DNA from: Lates calcarifer
Lineage: Eukaryota; Chordata; Actinopteri; Centropomidae
NCBI RefSeq assembly: GCF_001640805.2
Contig: NC_066848.1
Span: 6,637,688 to 6,701,687, forward strand
Direction: 5' to 3'
DNA: 64,000 bases
Shown here: piece by piece, positions 26,338 through 41,300 of the stretch
Numbering within the stretch: the first letter of the stretch is position 1
Layout: each line of letters opens with the position of its first letter
Program-made: the position numbers and the translations under genes
The notes under the pieces: generated by a model
Database searches by the model: none
What the model was told of the DNA's origin: nothing
Seen by the model: the letters and a program-made list of their open reading frames with translations, nothing else

Positions 26338-29300
26338 TCAGGCATCTTGAAAGAAAGAATCCAGGTCCTCTGTCATTTCAGCCAAATCCTGAGAAGTGCT
26401 TGGTGCTGCCTCTCGTGCTGCAGTGGATCCTCTGGCAGCAGAGTTATCCTGCGACCTCTGTGGAGTCTCCATCTCTCGCTTTATGTCCCTGCCTCCTCCC
26501 AAAACTTTCTGGCTTTCTACAAAGTACTGGTTGGGGTGGCTCAGACGAAAAATTGGCATCCTCAATCTGCTCCAAAAAAAGAGAGAGAAAGAACAAGAGA
26601 GGTAGGTCAAGAGGAAAAAAAAACAGCAGTCTTAGTTTTCACAGAAGTGGCAGCATGGTGGCATACTGGCCAACTGTTTTAATGTAACATCTGCTTCATT
26701 TGGGAAGAGGTGGAATGATTTGCTAATTTTCTAACAATTTACTAATAATGAACTTTCACAGCAAGCTTCCACCAGCTTCCATCAGAGCACAGTGAAAAGA
26801 TGAAATACCCACTCAAGAAATAAAATGTCAAAAATCAATCATTATGTAAAAACTTATGAATCAAATAACAAATGAAGTTCAAGCTCTTTCAGACACTCTT
26901 TCTGTGACCTTTAGTGTTTAAACAATCATTTAATATGTTCTCAAAATCTTTCATAGTGAAGTTTTCTATTACCATGAGAGATTTGTAAAAGTTATCAGCG
27001 TCTTCCAGGTGCCACATTAAGCACTGTAGGAAGACATTTTACTTTGCTATTTTTACCTTCTTAACAACTAGAGTGTAGGAAATAATTCTGCACTAGGCAC
27101 TAACTATTGTAATGTATCTGTGGGGGACTGCAAGGGCTACTGATCAATACTGACACTTAGAACATACAGTACGTCTGTTAAATCACTGCCTCTATCAGCT
27201 AGTAGCCACAAGAATGTGAATTCAATGTTTATGAATTGCCCTGTGAAGCAAACTAATTCATTTTACACTTGACTGCAGAACATATCAATTTAGATTTTTC
27301 TCATCAGTTGTTTGCATAGACTAAATGAATGTAAGAAAACACATGACCCCTGCATTTTTCATTAAAGTCAATAACCAGCCAGCAATCCAAGAAGCCCTGG
27401 GTGATGACTGTGTGTTCAAAGAGGATAAACAGTTGGTATTTAATATCTTCTATATTTACATTAGAGGATTTACAGAGAGACAGATGTAATTTTTCAAAGA
27501 AAAAGAAGCGCAGTTACTCTGTTACGAAACCCAGGAGGAGATGGGGGATATATATATATATACTGCAGGCTCCATTTAAACAACAGCATTAAGAATATTT
27601 ATTCCCAAAAAAACTTTGCCATGAAAAATCTACTTTTATGTCAAATAAATAAATGAAAGGTACGGCTTTTAACCAGTTCTAGTCTTGACCGTGAACATGT
27701 CATAATGTGGGCATGGACACAGTTTTAGACAGTTTGTGTAATCACTAATGATGAGAGTGTAATGTTGGTAATGGTGTCACAATTTATGATGGCATGTTTC
27801 TCAGAGCTATTATACAGTGTATTTGCAGGTGATCATGTGTGATCATATTCTTCGTATACAATCAGTTACTGCAATTTCAAGGATATTAGCACCATCACTC
27901 GCAATATATCTACCTTACTAAAGGTAAAATGCCCCTCCGAAAATTAATCTTGATGACTTGCTATCCATTCAAAATAACTGTAACACCTTTGACATCATAT
28001 AACAAGTTGTGTAAATGTAGTTAAAGTGAGTGAAAGTAAAACAGAGCCAAACTCAGATGAATGACATCTGTAGACACGTGAATACATTGTGAGTGTGACT
28101 GAAAGGGATGATGACTCAAGCATCCAAACTTAAACAGATTAAATTAAATAAGTATCCACAGGGGACAAAACAGATTTGAATGCTATAATAAACCTATAAA
28201 AATTAAGTGGCTATGACAGCCAGCTAATGATGGATGTGATGACAGTTCTGGGTCTCTCTCCTGAGCCTTAAAGCCTCTGACACAGGTAGCCCCAGTTACT
28301 CCCCGCTTCAAATTAAATCTGCACTTACACTGTGTGTCAGCTCAAAGTACTTCTGGCACGCCAGCTGATAGTGCATTCCTTTGACCAGCTCCAGGATCTG
28401 CAACAAAAGGTAAGAGGATGGAAAAAGAAAAGTTCAAAGACACCAGGTTAGAAAATTTTTCAGTTTAAACTGATACACTTCAGATACTGGCACAGTACAT
28501 TTGTGCAAGATAATGCCAACATTTTGTGATTTTGCAATCTTGTAATCATTTTTTTTTCTTATTGGCTTTCTGTCAACTACCTACACAAACATTCCTCATA
28601 AATCATAAAGACAGCGGTGAGCACATCCTTCAAGAAATCTTTGCAAATGTAATGAAAACAGATCACAGGCTTATTTGGACTAATTTAAATATTCATGCCC
28701 TGTGTCAACTCTTTGTAGAATAACTGTTGGCAGTGATTACACCTTCAAGTCTTCTGGTAGATCTCGATTTTAGGATTTCGTATTTTCTTCCCTCCTGAAG
28801 CTCTGAAGCTCTGTTAAGTTGAAAAGGGATTTTGAAGCCCAGGTTTTTGGTTGGGGTCATGCAAGGGCTCTCACATTCTTGTATTAAAAGGAATGAGTGT
28901 CCGTGTGACACACTCAGGGTGACTTACCTGCTGAAAATAAATAAATAAATAAATAAATCTCTCCAAGGTCTTCAGCATTTGGTAAAAGAGACTCTTCTGA
29001 GGAATCTACCTGCATTTGGCTCCCTCATTATTCCCTATTTTCCTGAAGGCTGCCTCCAGCATGATACTGCCACCAGCATGCTCAACCACTATGGCTGCTT
29101 AGATCAGCGAGAGCGGTAATAAAAGGTAAACAATAGCTGTGCTGTGACTTTTGTTCCTCTTTTCTCTTTAGCAAAAGGGCATATATTACACTTATGTGAT
29201 ATAAGTGCTTTACCCTCTGTGAGATTTACTCGAGATGGTTGTTGGGGAATTAAGAGAAATATGTCCACACATCCACAGGATACTTAATCATACGATTACT

Positions 29301-32300
29301 GCCGTCTTTTAGAAATAAGCCAGTATTATGGGAAGATGTTTTGAAACAACAAGGCAAATCCTCATCACTTCGGTGATTCTTGATATTCATGTAGCGCCTT
29401 CAGGAGGTCGAATTTTTCACTGATCCTGGGAAATATCACTTCCTCTAGCATCACCATGAGGTTGACATGTGGGTTTGAGTGAAATATCTTGACTACTATT
29501 GTGTGGATTGTCATTAAATAATGACTCTGGTGATCTTTTCATCTAGTGCCATCATCAGGTCATTACTGTAATTTGTCCAGTATTTTAGTTTATAACCAAA
29601 TGCCTGCATGTCAGTCACAGGTTGGTGTCTGCCATCTGCTCTCTATCCTGCAGTGGTTTGTGCTGCTACTACTTTTAACTAGTGTATTTTCTGTACTATA
29701 TACTGTAGATAAAATGTTATTAAGACTCAATATCCAAGACCCGCTGCTCTCAGCCACTGTGGGTGTGTTGAGTTGTAGTACCATTTCCCAGTTTCTGAAT
29801 GAACTTGACAAAGATTTTATAAACCCACTAAAAAAAAAAAAGATCAATGTTTATTTGCTGAGATCATTGGAGAAATGTTGAGGCAAATAATGGTGGCAAG
29901 AAGACTGTCCGACCATTTCAGACACCTGCTGTAGATAGGACAACACCCACCTGACTGATTCCACTGGGAGACACTTTGTAGAACTGAAGCTTCTGCTTCA
30001 GCAGCTCTGGGTCACTGTGACGAAATGGACATCCTATAAACACAAAATGAGAACCAATTTAAATTATTTGCCAGATAAAAATAAGGTATCACTTGTTTCA
30101 CTGATGAGGGGAAACTGAAACACTCAGCATGTGAAAACAATATATGCAGAGATTGTGGTAATGATATCCACAGTCAGTTGTGCCACTATTTCCAAGCCAA
30201 ACTTTTTAACTAAAAAGCCTGATAATGAGAGCTGAATGGCTTATCACATGGGTAATGGCTTCTTTCAACAGACATCAGCTCACCATGATGGTCGCCTTGG
30301 CTGGGTGGGTTTGACAAAATCACCTTCATACAACTGTAGGGGGTGTAGTCTGCTCGCTTGCCTTCTTTGCCAAACATGTGGCGGACGCCGTAGGCATATG
30401 CTTTGTCAAACTACAAAGAGAGAGAGGAAGAGAAGAGGGCAGAGAGGAAGAGAAGGCATTAGTGAGGATGAGAGTGTAAGAGGGGCAAGGTTGGGGTGAA
30501 AAGAGACATTGTCATACATCATGTCAGTTTTGACAGGGTGTTTTCCTCAATGAAATATAGAGCTATTAGAGCGAACCTGCTGTAGAGGTGTCGCCACACT
30601 CGAGATAGCTGAATTATGGATACCGTAATATGACCATCCTTCCCTCTCAGTGCTTTTGCCCCTTGTTCTGCAGAGCACTTTGATACAATATGAAAAGAAT
30701 GTTTTAAATAAAAGAATGGAAATTCCAATATAATGTACCAGTATTCAATGCAATGTGACCACAATTTCTAACTAAAAATGTAGCCTTTTTTTACTGGTCA
30801 CTGGGAAAGTTAATTACTGGCTCTTAAATGTAGAAGATCCATGTTAATATGGGCTATATTTGTCAGCTAAAGTTACTAGTTACAAAAAAGTGGCCAGCTG
30901 GCGCCCTGACATTTTAGATGTCAGTTTTGATAGCAGTTCCAAAGAGATATTTCCCATTTAAACTTCTTTGACTGAGGCCCAAAGAGGGCAAATTATCCAT
31001 TACCTTCACAATAAAAGCAAAAACTAGAGAAAAGAACAAAATTATTTATATATTTGAACTTTTCCTCTTTACTTTCCCATTCTATGACAACTCAAATTTA
31101 TTTTGTGAGCCACTGAGGGGGAGCTGATCTCTAACTTAGTAACCACTGGATTGAACTAAGTAACTGTATGTAAAGTAGTAAAAAAGCTCAACCTCAATCA
31201 GCTACAACAGTAAAATGCTGCTTACTCATTGATGCATGAGTGATAATAGTCTAATAATGTTATGTATGATAACACAGACACATCTGCCATTTTTCTGTGG
31301 AGCAAGTACTTCTACTTAAGTAAAGCATTTGTGTTCTTGTTATGTTTTTGCTGCTGACCAAGTATCTTTGGGTTTTGGGTTGTTGATTGGATAAAATGAA
31401 CACGTTGAGGAGATCTCTTTTGATATACTGTGATGGACATCTGTCACCATTGCTGATAAAATAATTGATGATGAAAATGATCATTAGTTGCAGCCACAGG
31501 CTTGTATACAATCTGCATGGTATTTAAAGCTTAATAAACAGGACATACTGAGTATCCATGTTTTGATGAGGATCTACAGTATTTTCTCCCTTTTTTGATT
31601 GACAGTACAGCTTCAAGCTATTACTGACAAAACACAAACAGGCTGCATTCACAGTCAGACAAAACTAGACCTTGTCTAGTTTTATTCAATTTATTTCTGA
31701 CCACAATGCAGCAGGGTTAGAATTCAAACAAACTGTGAATCTTTATATGATCTCCAAAAAAGCAAAACATAAAAGTCAAAGACACAAGTGACTGACATCA
31801 GTAAACTTAAGTGTCAGACTTTTGTAAGCCTCCACATCATATTCTGTCCAGTTTGTTGCAAACCAAAAAACCATTCATACTTTTTGATGGGGGTCATTGT
31901 ACAAAACCTCCACAGTGAACTCCTTTTATACGTACAGTACTTCTGCGCAACCATTAAAAATGAATTACAGGGGCCCTGCCTCGAAAAAATCAAACAGTAA
32001 AATACACACAGTGTGCTTCAACAGTGGCAGAACACAATCACCATGACTGAACCCATCATAACACATTAATGTTGCAATAAAACCCCTGAACTTGCTAATG
32101 TGACAAGCTGCAATGGCAATTTAAAAGCCCATAAAATCTTCTTTAAGTACAATAAATCAAATATTAATTATGTAGAGCTTCCAAGGATTCAAGGGGCTGT
32201 TTCCTGATTTAAGACCCCCCTACTCTATTAAAACGAATCCTGGAACTCTACTGGCACTAAAGTGTGTTTAATATGTATTATGTGAAATAATTAGGACATA

Positions 32301-35300
32301 AAAATATCCTATGTGATCTAAAAAAAAAAAAAAAAAAAAAAAGTGGTACAAAGACTTAGAAATGATATGGCACTGAACTTTCACTTCATACTGGTAAGAC
32401 TGAAGTGGTTTTTGCCAAACAAGACATCTGATTTCCCCTCAAAACAGAATTCAGATTTCCCTCAGCACTGAGATGTGGTACAGCTCAGTTCACAGTTTGT
32501 TCTCATCTTGTCCCATTTTTACTCATATTGAATGCAACTCCTTTAAATTAAATATGATATTTTCAGGGCTTCTTCTAATCACCAACTGTGTTCCTACACT
32601 TCAGCCTACACTTTAGATAATCCTGGATAAACTCTAATACAGTTGACCTCCAAACTGATGGAATTGTAGAGAGTCTGAACGCAAGCACAAAAGACACATT
32701 AAAGGAGCAGAGCCACAGCTCTTCTCTTGGCTCATGGGGCTACATCACTGCAACATCCCCCCACACTCTAGGACACATTCACAAAAACCTGCGGCAGTGG
32801 AGACAGAGAAATAGGACACAATCAAAGGGATTACGTACGTGTGTGTGCGTGCATGTGTGTAAAATTGGCATGGCTTACTTAGGCTCAGTCCATAGTGACT
32901 AATGTGCCTGTAGCTCCAATCCCTCTTATATGTAATACCATTAAAATACTTTTTAATCTGCACTACAGGCCCTTTCACTCCCTGAAAACAATAAAAGGTG
33001 TAGGACTATAAAATACTGCAAGTGCACAAAAGTTAAGAAGTTTGATGTTGCAGAGTGTGGACTGCTTTTTAAAATGGTCATTTACTCACAAAGTAGAATT
33101 TTATACTAAAAGACAATGGAGACAAATTATACTGAGATGAAGCTCAGCTATGCATTCACATGGTCCTAGTTTCTCAATGAAAGCAAATGCCACTTGAACG
33201 ACTTGTACATTCAGCGTGAGAAATAAAACTAAGAGCAATTCTTTTTTGTTTTTAATAATTTATATCAGGCAATTATGTTTTAACCAATACATTTTTTTAA
33301 ATAGTTAAAAAAATTAAATAGTTGAACACTGTCTTTTACTTTAAAGACTTTCTAAAATGAAAAAAAGAACAAAATACTCACTAAAACAAAATGATCTCTT
33401 CAAGAACAAAGTTTTTCCAACGTGAGGCAGACCCATTGCAAAGAAGGAGCTGGAGGCAACTTTGAAATGCACTACAATACCAGTGATTAAAATAACATGG
33501 TGAACACTTGTATCCAAACTTTAAGAGCAGTTAATATAAAGTGTCATCTAATGAATCTCCTATGTGGTTGGAAAAGACCCTAGAGGAAACCAAAGCTATA
33601 ATGTGAAAAATGGTGTCAGTTAGTGGAAATTAATTAACCTGAAGTTAACATCTGTAAAACAAGCAGTTCAAAGCAGTCCCACCCTACGGCAAAACAACAC
33701 ACTAAAATGTGTTACAAATAGACACTCCTCCAAATGAATGGGCTAACTTCCGTGGCAAGAAAAATGGATAGATCAAGTTGATTTCATCAATTTTCTCTCT
33801 CCCTCTAGTCTAATATTACATTGCCTCTTCCTCCAGGCCTCCCTTTCGGCATCGCTGCCTCCCATCTTTTTCTCTGTGCCAGTCGCATACTAATGAGCAG
33901 GCTTTGTGCAGCCTGCCACAAAGTGCAGTCCCTGACACAACACATACATCACTGTGAGAGCTGCGATCTGGTCAGCACCGTCCTGCTGCCTCGGCTGTGG
34001 AACAAGAGCTGGGTTTTGTGCAGAGCCCATCACACTTTCTCGGGGAGATTGTACATGGGAACCGAACCACCCCAGAAATAGGGCACCAAAGAGGGATGTA
34101 ACATGAATCCAGTATACTGTAGCTGCCATGAGACTCTTACTGAGGGCCAATAACAGATACTAGGACAAGAGAGAGTGAAGGCACAAGATAGAAGGACACT
34201 GCTTTATTACTCTAAAAACATGCTTGAAGAGGTGTCTGTGCCAGGGAGTATTTGGCTTTCGTTTCTCATCTTTTGTGTAACGATACAAAAGACGGGACAT
34301 TTCTGAATGGCTCAAAAAACACTCTGACTGAAATATTTATTTTTTATATTGATATATTTTTTGAAGGTGTGGAACTAAAAAATAACCATCCCACTATTTT
34401 GTTGCAGTGTTACACTTTCAAAAGAGCTACACAGGTTACTGATAATATTTTAGTCTCTGTGTGTTTCTCCTTATAGTATTAGAATACCATAGTCATAAAT
34501 ACAGGCAATTAACAATTACAAGGATTAACCAGTAGGCCACTGATTTTTACAATAATATAAATAGGAAAGTATTAATATGTTGTAAGAGAAAGCCGAGTTA
34601 CTTCTCTTAAACGGTGCAAGAACAAAACATTTTGAGCTCTTTGTGGCTTCTGTGTTTTAATTTAATTTAATAAAAAGTTTGTGTTTGTGCAGTTAACGTT
34701 ACATATTAGATTTCCTAAAATCTGTGCTATACAAAAGTGATAATACCAAATTCCTGAATTTGTTCCTATTCACATTATGTTCGCCAAGGATTTTTGGCAA
34801 AGCTTTATGATTTTAAATCTTGTCAATAACATTAGCACTGTATATATGTGGGCCACTCACAGTTACCAGTTGCATGTTAGTGTACTTTGTTCTCCGTTTC
34901 TACCAAGCTGTTGTTTGCACTCAGCAAAGAGATGTGAGCAACCTTACAAGTGACAAAGTATCTGAATTTCAAACAGCTGAAAACATGAAAGCCTCTCTGT
35001 ATGTCTATGCATCAGAGTCTGGTCACAATTCTTTAATGTGTCTCATTACTACTAAAAACTGTGGCACCAGCAGGAAACAGAGGCCGCAGATATTCCCACA
35101 ACATGCCTGGACAGTTTGGCTGATGCAAAACACATCCTCGGACTGGAAAGAGTGCAGACTACCTGCAGTGGCATGGTAGGGATGCCAACTATGTGATCTG
35201 CTGTACTAGGTTAGTATAAGTCATTATCAAAAGACAACACAGCTTGGGGATCAAGGCCCATCCACATGCACTGCTGTGCCAGACTACTGCACTGGGTGTC

Positions 35301-38300
35301 TATTAAACTCAGCACAATTAAATGATTTGTTGGCACCTTACACTCTCTGCATCTTTTGATGAGTACTCAAAATGCAGCACACTTATGTGTGAGATTAAGC
35401 TCTGGATGGGTGTTTATCAGAGTAGGTCAGAGGGTTAGACAGATGGACAGTATTTCATGCTTTTACTGTAAAACAGACATTATTACAAAAGCTGGCCAAA
35501 AGCTCACATGGCTGATAAGACAAGTCTCCCACTGTGTCATAGTGCAATTAGATCATGCTGGTTTTATGTCTACCTGTCCAGTAGCTTTGCAACAAACAAT
35601 TACTTTTATTAGCAATTACTGTCTTTATTTTATTCACATGGTCTATGACAGAGAATGGTGAAAAAAAAGCCCATAGTCAATTAACTGACAATAACTGCAG
35701 TACTTTGGTTGTTTTGGTATGTATTCAGGGAAACTTTGGGTGAGTAAGGCATGAGCCAAAATGCATAAATTGTAACCTTAACATTTTTATTCTTTAATAT
35801 ATATGTTAGAATTTTTACTTTTTACTACTATAGATCGTGGTGCAGAATAAAGTTAACTCACAGAACAACAAATTCCTAAGTGACTGCAGTTGAGGATGGT
35901 GCATTAAAGAACTACTCAAAAACCACAGGGAGGTCTGAATCAGCCATATCTCACTTAAAAGATAGGCCAGCCAAGGTGAAGCATACAGGGACTGTCTAAC
36001 AGTCTTAAGTGTATAGAATCATAATTGCAATCTAAGCAATCATCTATTTAATGAACAGTTATTTTCCTGATGGTCAACAAGGAAATGCATTAATATTTAT
36101 AAGACCAGACTTTTAAAACCATGTACTCAAGCCAATCTAAGTTGGGCACGCTATGTAACAACGTATCTGTGATTATTTAATGACCTGACAGAGGAAACAC
36201 ACCTAATGCTGCAGCTGTCAGAAATGCAAACAACAAAATCATCTCAGAACAGTTACATAAATGTTGGTGTAGTTTTCTAATACATTGATAGTAAAAGCTT
36301 TACAACAAGACTATATGTTATGATTCATCTCCACTGGACTGCACAGCATGAAATACAGTCTGTTCTGTTCCATCATGTACATTGTTCCATCTCCTGTCTC
36401 CATTCCCATTAAGAGAGGTAGTTCTCCTTATGTAGAAAAATTTTTATGTCCTCACTTTGAATTTGTTTTCTATTCAGAGACACAATACCTGAACCCACAA
36501 CCACTAAGTCTTCATTAGCCTCATTGCGGTACTATTTGTACTGTGCAATGAAACCAGTGAACTCTCTTTTTATCAATATAGTTTTGATGGGGTCACTCCA
36601 TCACTAATAAAATAGCTTAAGTGTTTCTTTTGACTGATCTTCTAACAACAAAACATTCCTGTATAATATTATAGCATTAATATTATCAACATTACCTTGT
36701 CTGCATCCACTTTGCCTCTGATGAACTCTGACCTCCAGAACTGCAGCGCCTGCTCCAGAGAGAGGCCGATACCTTTGAGGAAGAGGCCGTACTGCATACG
36801 GCCTCCGTGACGGAGATGGTGGTTCTCTCTAAGAGCCTGGTGGAGCTGCCTCATACACAGTGGGAAAGACTTTCCTGAAAGCTAGAGGCAAGCAACAATT
36901 AATGGCTTACAAGTAAAAATGACATACTATAATTTATCAGTACCTGTAAATATCTATTTTGATTCTATGGACCACATATTAAACATAATGTGAGCTGACC
37001 GATTAAAACTAATGTGGCACTCAATGCACTTTCTATTCATTCCTGGCTCTGGGCCACCAGAGTTACTATACAAACCTCATTTCTCCCCTTTTACACCACT
37101 CATTCCCCAGCACCCTGAACCTGACATTTCAAGAATAAATGGTCAAGGCAACTCACCGAATCAATTTGTTCCAGGGAGATTTTCCCAACATTCTTCTGGA
37201 TGCTGTAATCCTGTCCCACATAGGCATGACTAAAATGAGAAGAAATATGAACCATATCAGGACAGTGACAAATAAGACTGTATTCCTTTAGTAATATTAA
37301 TGCAATTTCAGAGGCAATTGGGGCTGCTATGAAAACTGATCATATTGTCTGAGGTATGTTTCCTCAAGTCCAATCAAGTCTTTGATAGAAGATCTGGTTA
37401 AGACCTCACACTGAAGACCAACTACTACTGGATACAGCTACAATGATGAAAACTTAATAAAAACATGTGATTATTTGCCCTGTAACCTCCTGCCAAACAA
37501 ACTTGAATCTGCTAAGCTGCTATCAGTAGATTTTTAAGTCAACGATTTTGGTAATCCACTGAGTCCCGTGTGGCGCTGCTTCACATTATATTGTGTTCCC
37601 CCCACCTCAGAGATTAGTGACCTGCCCACTAATCTCAACAACCTGCCCACTAATCCCCATCAACAATCAGGCAACATGACTCCCCCCCCCCCCCCCCATT
37701 CATGTTCTTACTTTTATCTTAAGTAAGATAAAAACCCCTCACTGTGCTCTGAATTGCTCTCCTTTGCTACTGAAGCTGAAATGAAGTTTGCTGTGACTCA
37801 GCTACCTTAATGCAAAGTTGAGTGCTGTTGCTGATTCACATTAACTTTCAATAGTGAGCAAGATTAAGATTTTTACATTGAGGTATCTACAAGAGTTGAC
37901 ACGTTAATATCATATGTTGTCGTTGGATAAAATATATTAACTATATGGACATTTTAGATGTTTTTCTGTAAATTTTCAGTATTGCAATGGAGGTCTGATA
38001 AAACCAGACGCAGATTTAGGGCACTCTGATGAAGTAACAGGCTTGTATTGCATTTTTTGGCAAAACATAATCATCCACACATCAAGATAAGCAACACTGT
38101 TTACCACACCATTCCTGTCTTGTGGAAAATAAGACAGGCACATCACAGGCGCTAATCACAGTCTGCTCACGGTGAAATATAAAGCAGGTATTCCAACCAT
38201 ATGGAGTTTGACTTATGAGGGCTACATACTGAGCTCTATTTAATCCATTATTTCTTTAATCTATTATCAGACCATGAAAATACATTATAATTTAGAATTA

Positions 38301-41300
38301 TAAATTAATTAAGTAGTCTATAGCAAAAAGCAACTGCTGGGGGGAAACAAAGCCCCCACTCAACAGCCAATACAGAGATGTAATACAGTGCATGAGAAAC
38401 TGTTGGTGACATGATACACATGTTGCATAGTCCTAACTGCTTGAAGACTGAGAAACTATGACAATAGAAATAGATAATAGTGCAGACGTAGCCAGGCACC
38501 ATAACTTCCCACAACATCTGGACTTGTCTACTGGGACAGATTGGGTTGACTCAGACCGGCCACAAGCCCCCAGCCCTCCATGGTGCCAAAGATCAATCCT
38601 GCTAAATCTCTTTTTCAACAGGATCCTGGCAAAAATGACAACAACGTTATTAATCCTGCTGCTTACCTGAGGTGGTTAAGGAGCGGTTGGAGCCGTTCGT
38701 CAGACTGCACTGCTGGTAGTGAGCGGGCTGTCAACTGCAGAGACACAAACATCACATGAATGACAAAACATTATCAATATTATTTATTGATTATAAATAT
38801 GTAAACAATTTAAAGAAACAAGGAAATATACCATGGTAGTGGATCAAAAATAAATTCCAGAATTCCAATTCACATTTTGTCTCAGTCTAGTTCAGTAAGA
38901 TGTGAACTTTTCCAACTGAATCAGAAAAGCTAAACCACACATCTACGTACTCCCACAATCCCCAACAAAAGAAATACTTAGTCTAACTGCTTGATAAACA
39001 CGACTCCAACTGGCAACATCTTCAGCCATTTCAAGGTCTGCCTTACACATACACAAACTAGAATGGCACTAAGTACAATGCGTACCTCTGCCAAGGGCAA
39101 ACAATCCTACACGTCTGTCTAATGATTCATTTGTCAGAAAATACAATAAGTCATAAAGAGCAGGCGTGAAAGGCAATGAAACACATTTTATTCTTAGCTA
39201 CATTATTTGCCAAGAAACTGACAAAAATGACCTATCTTACAATGTTGAGGAGAGTAATAAAAAATCCTGCTTCCCTTTGACCAGATCCACACTAAAATTG
39301 AATACATTCTTCTGTGGCCCATGTCCCATCCCTCCACCAAGTGTGGTGCAAATCGGTTAAAAGCTTTTTGCCTAATCCTGCAGACAAATAAACAAACTAA
39401 CTAACAAACAGACACTGGTGAAAACAGAACCTCCTTGGCAGAGGTAAAAACACCATAATATACTATATCCTGTCTGTTAAAATGAATGTCCAACCAATAA
39501 CTGGAGTCATATGGAGAAGCAGGTTTCAATTTCATGCCTTTTTAATGACACATTTTCAGTGATGTTCCCCCTGTCCCCAGTGGAGGAAAATAACCATTAT
39601 AGTAACACAGAAACAGTCACTATGGCACAGTTACAAGAAAAATTGTTTTAGAGCATTATTCCATTCCAACAGTTAGTGGTCCGGATAATTAGCAGGAAAT
39701 TGGAGAATGGCCGAACTGGACCAAGTTTATTTTGTTTTTTTGTTTTTGTTTTCTAATCCTGCCAGTACTACACCAAGAAGACGCACAATCTGAAAACCAA
39801 TGTCTAGTCATTATATGGACAATAGAATGGATTCTACAGCCAGTGCAGATTTCCCAGAGTAGAGACCTATGGGATTCTTCATCTAACTTGCCCAGTAGTG
39901 AGTTCTAGATGAGTGCTTCAGTTTGTCAATAGGCATTTTAGATCAGTGGCTTAGCAGAGTCCACATTCTGTCATGAACACAGGCGTTACCTCAAAACACA
40001 CTGACTGAACGTGACTACTGAGTTAAACACAAGGGATGGACCACAGAACAAAAATGAACCTTTGTTCAAACTGCCAAAGAATTTTCTATGCATAAAGCAA
40101 AAACCTGTCCATTCCAAGGTAGACTCAAACAGCTGCTTTGGGAAGACAATGCATCTGGTGTCTCTTTGACAAAGTGCTTTTTAGTTGGAGTTCAAACTGA
40201 AAGACGCATAAAATATATGTATGTGCGCCTAAGTATTAGATCTAGCTTGATATAGTGGTATGGACAAGCTTATTGCAGATTTATCTGTATTGGTGAATAT
40301 GTTGGAAAATAAGTTATGATAAAGTGCTGTACAGAAATGCTCAACCAGGTTTTAGGTAATTTAGAAACACAGTCACCATTACATGGTTTGCTCAACAGAC
40401 ACCAAAACTATATGGAATATTTATGTGTACCAATACAAAGAAAGTTAAATACTGCTATATATTTTGTTGGTAATGATAACAAATTGCATACAAAATCACA
40501 AATAAAATGTGTATATGGTGCATATGTACTCCATTCAGTAAAGATGAGAATAAAACACCTTAAAGATTAAATTAACTCCTCTGTGACACATGCCTGACAA
40601 GTGAAGAAGTGAAATCTACTGATGCACCTTCTTTATAGCAGACTGCTGTGCTGCGTCAATGGCAGTCATCTTGTCAAAGTGACCAGATCTAACAATCATA
40701 GCTGTATAACAGCTAAAAATTACGAGGTTGATTTTCAGCAGAGGGTGGAAACTCTGCTCCCTCATATTAATCCTAGATTTTCTCTACTATACTGTATAAA
40801 TTCAAAGGCTGTTTCATGAATGTGGTTTTTCCTCCTCTGCCCCCAAAGTTTCCTGTGCCAGTGCCATTAGTTGATGTTGAAGAAAAAAAAAAACTTTTTC
40901 TATGATTTGACAAATGTACTTGTTCTGATTTAGCAATGGTTTTTCCAACGCAACTATTCTCTTTGTCACCATTATAGCTACTCTGTAACACAATAAAAAT
41001 GATAATGTTAAGACGATTACTTCGGGTATAAAATCCACACTTATTGCTTGCTGATTCAAACCAGTGTAGTAATGATTTACAGGTCTTTATATTGGCATAT
41101 TTTATCATTTCCTCTCTGTGGCTGTAAATCACCAATAAATAAATTTTCTGCGCCTCCCTAAAAGAACAAACCTATTCATAAAATGTACAGAGCCACTGCC
41201 TTTGGTTGTTGATCATGCCCGTGCCTGCTCCCCAGTCAGGACCCCTCACCACAATGTAACTCAACCTTTTCTCCCCACATGTATTATAGAAAATACCCCT

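Larger units (their letters stand above)
28398..29950 (-). other. prim2: prim2 intron rich in transposon relics
   Basis: Donor gtgggt at 29950, acceptor ttgcag at 28398. Roughly half of it is repeat: a Tc1-like relic, an (AAAT)n tract and a percomorph interspersed repeat, each listed separately. Confidence 0.8.

Noticed and set aside
26244..26687. Plus-strand frames of 147 and 111 codons
   Set aside because: They lie opposite the last prim2 exon, whose minus-strand reading is clearly homologous to primase.
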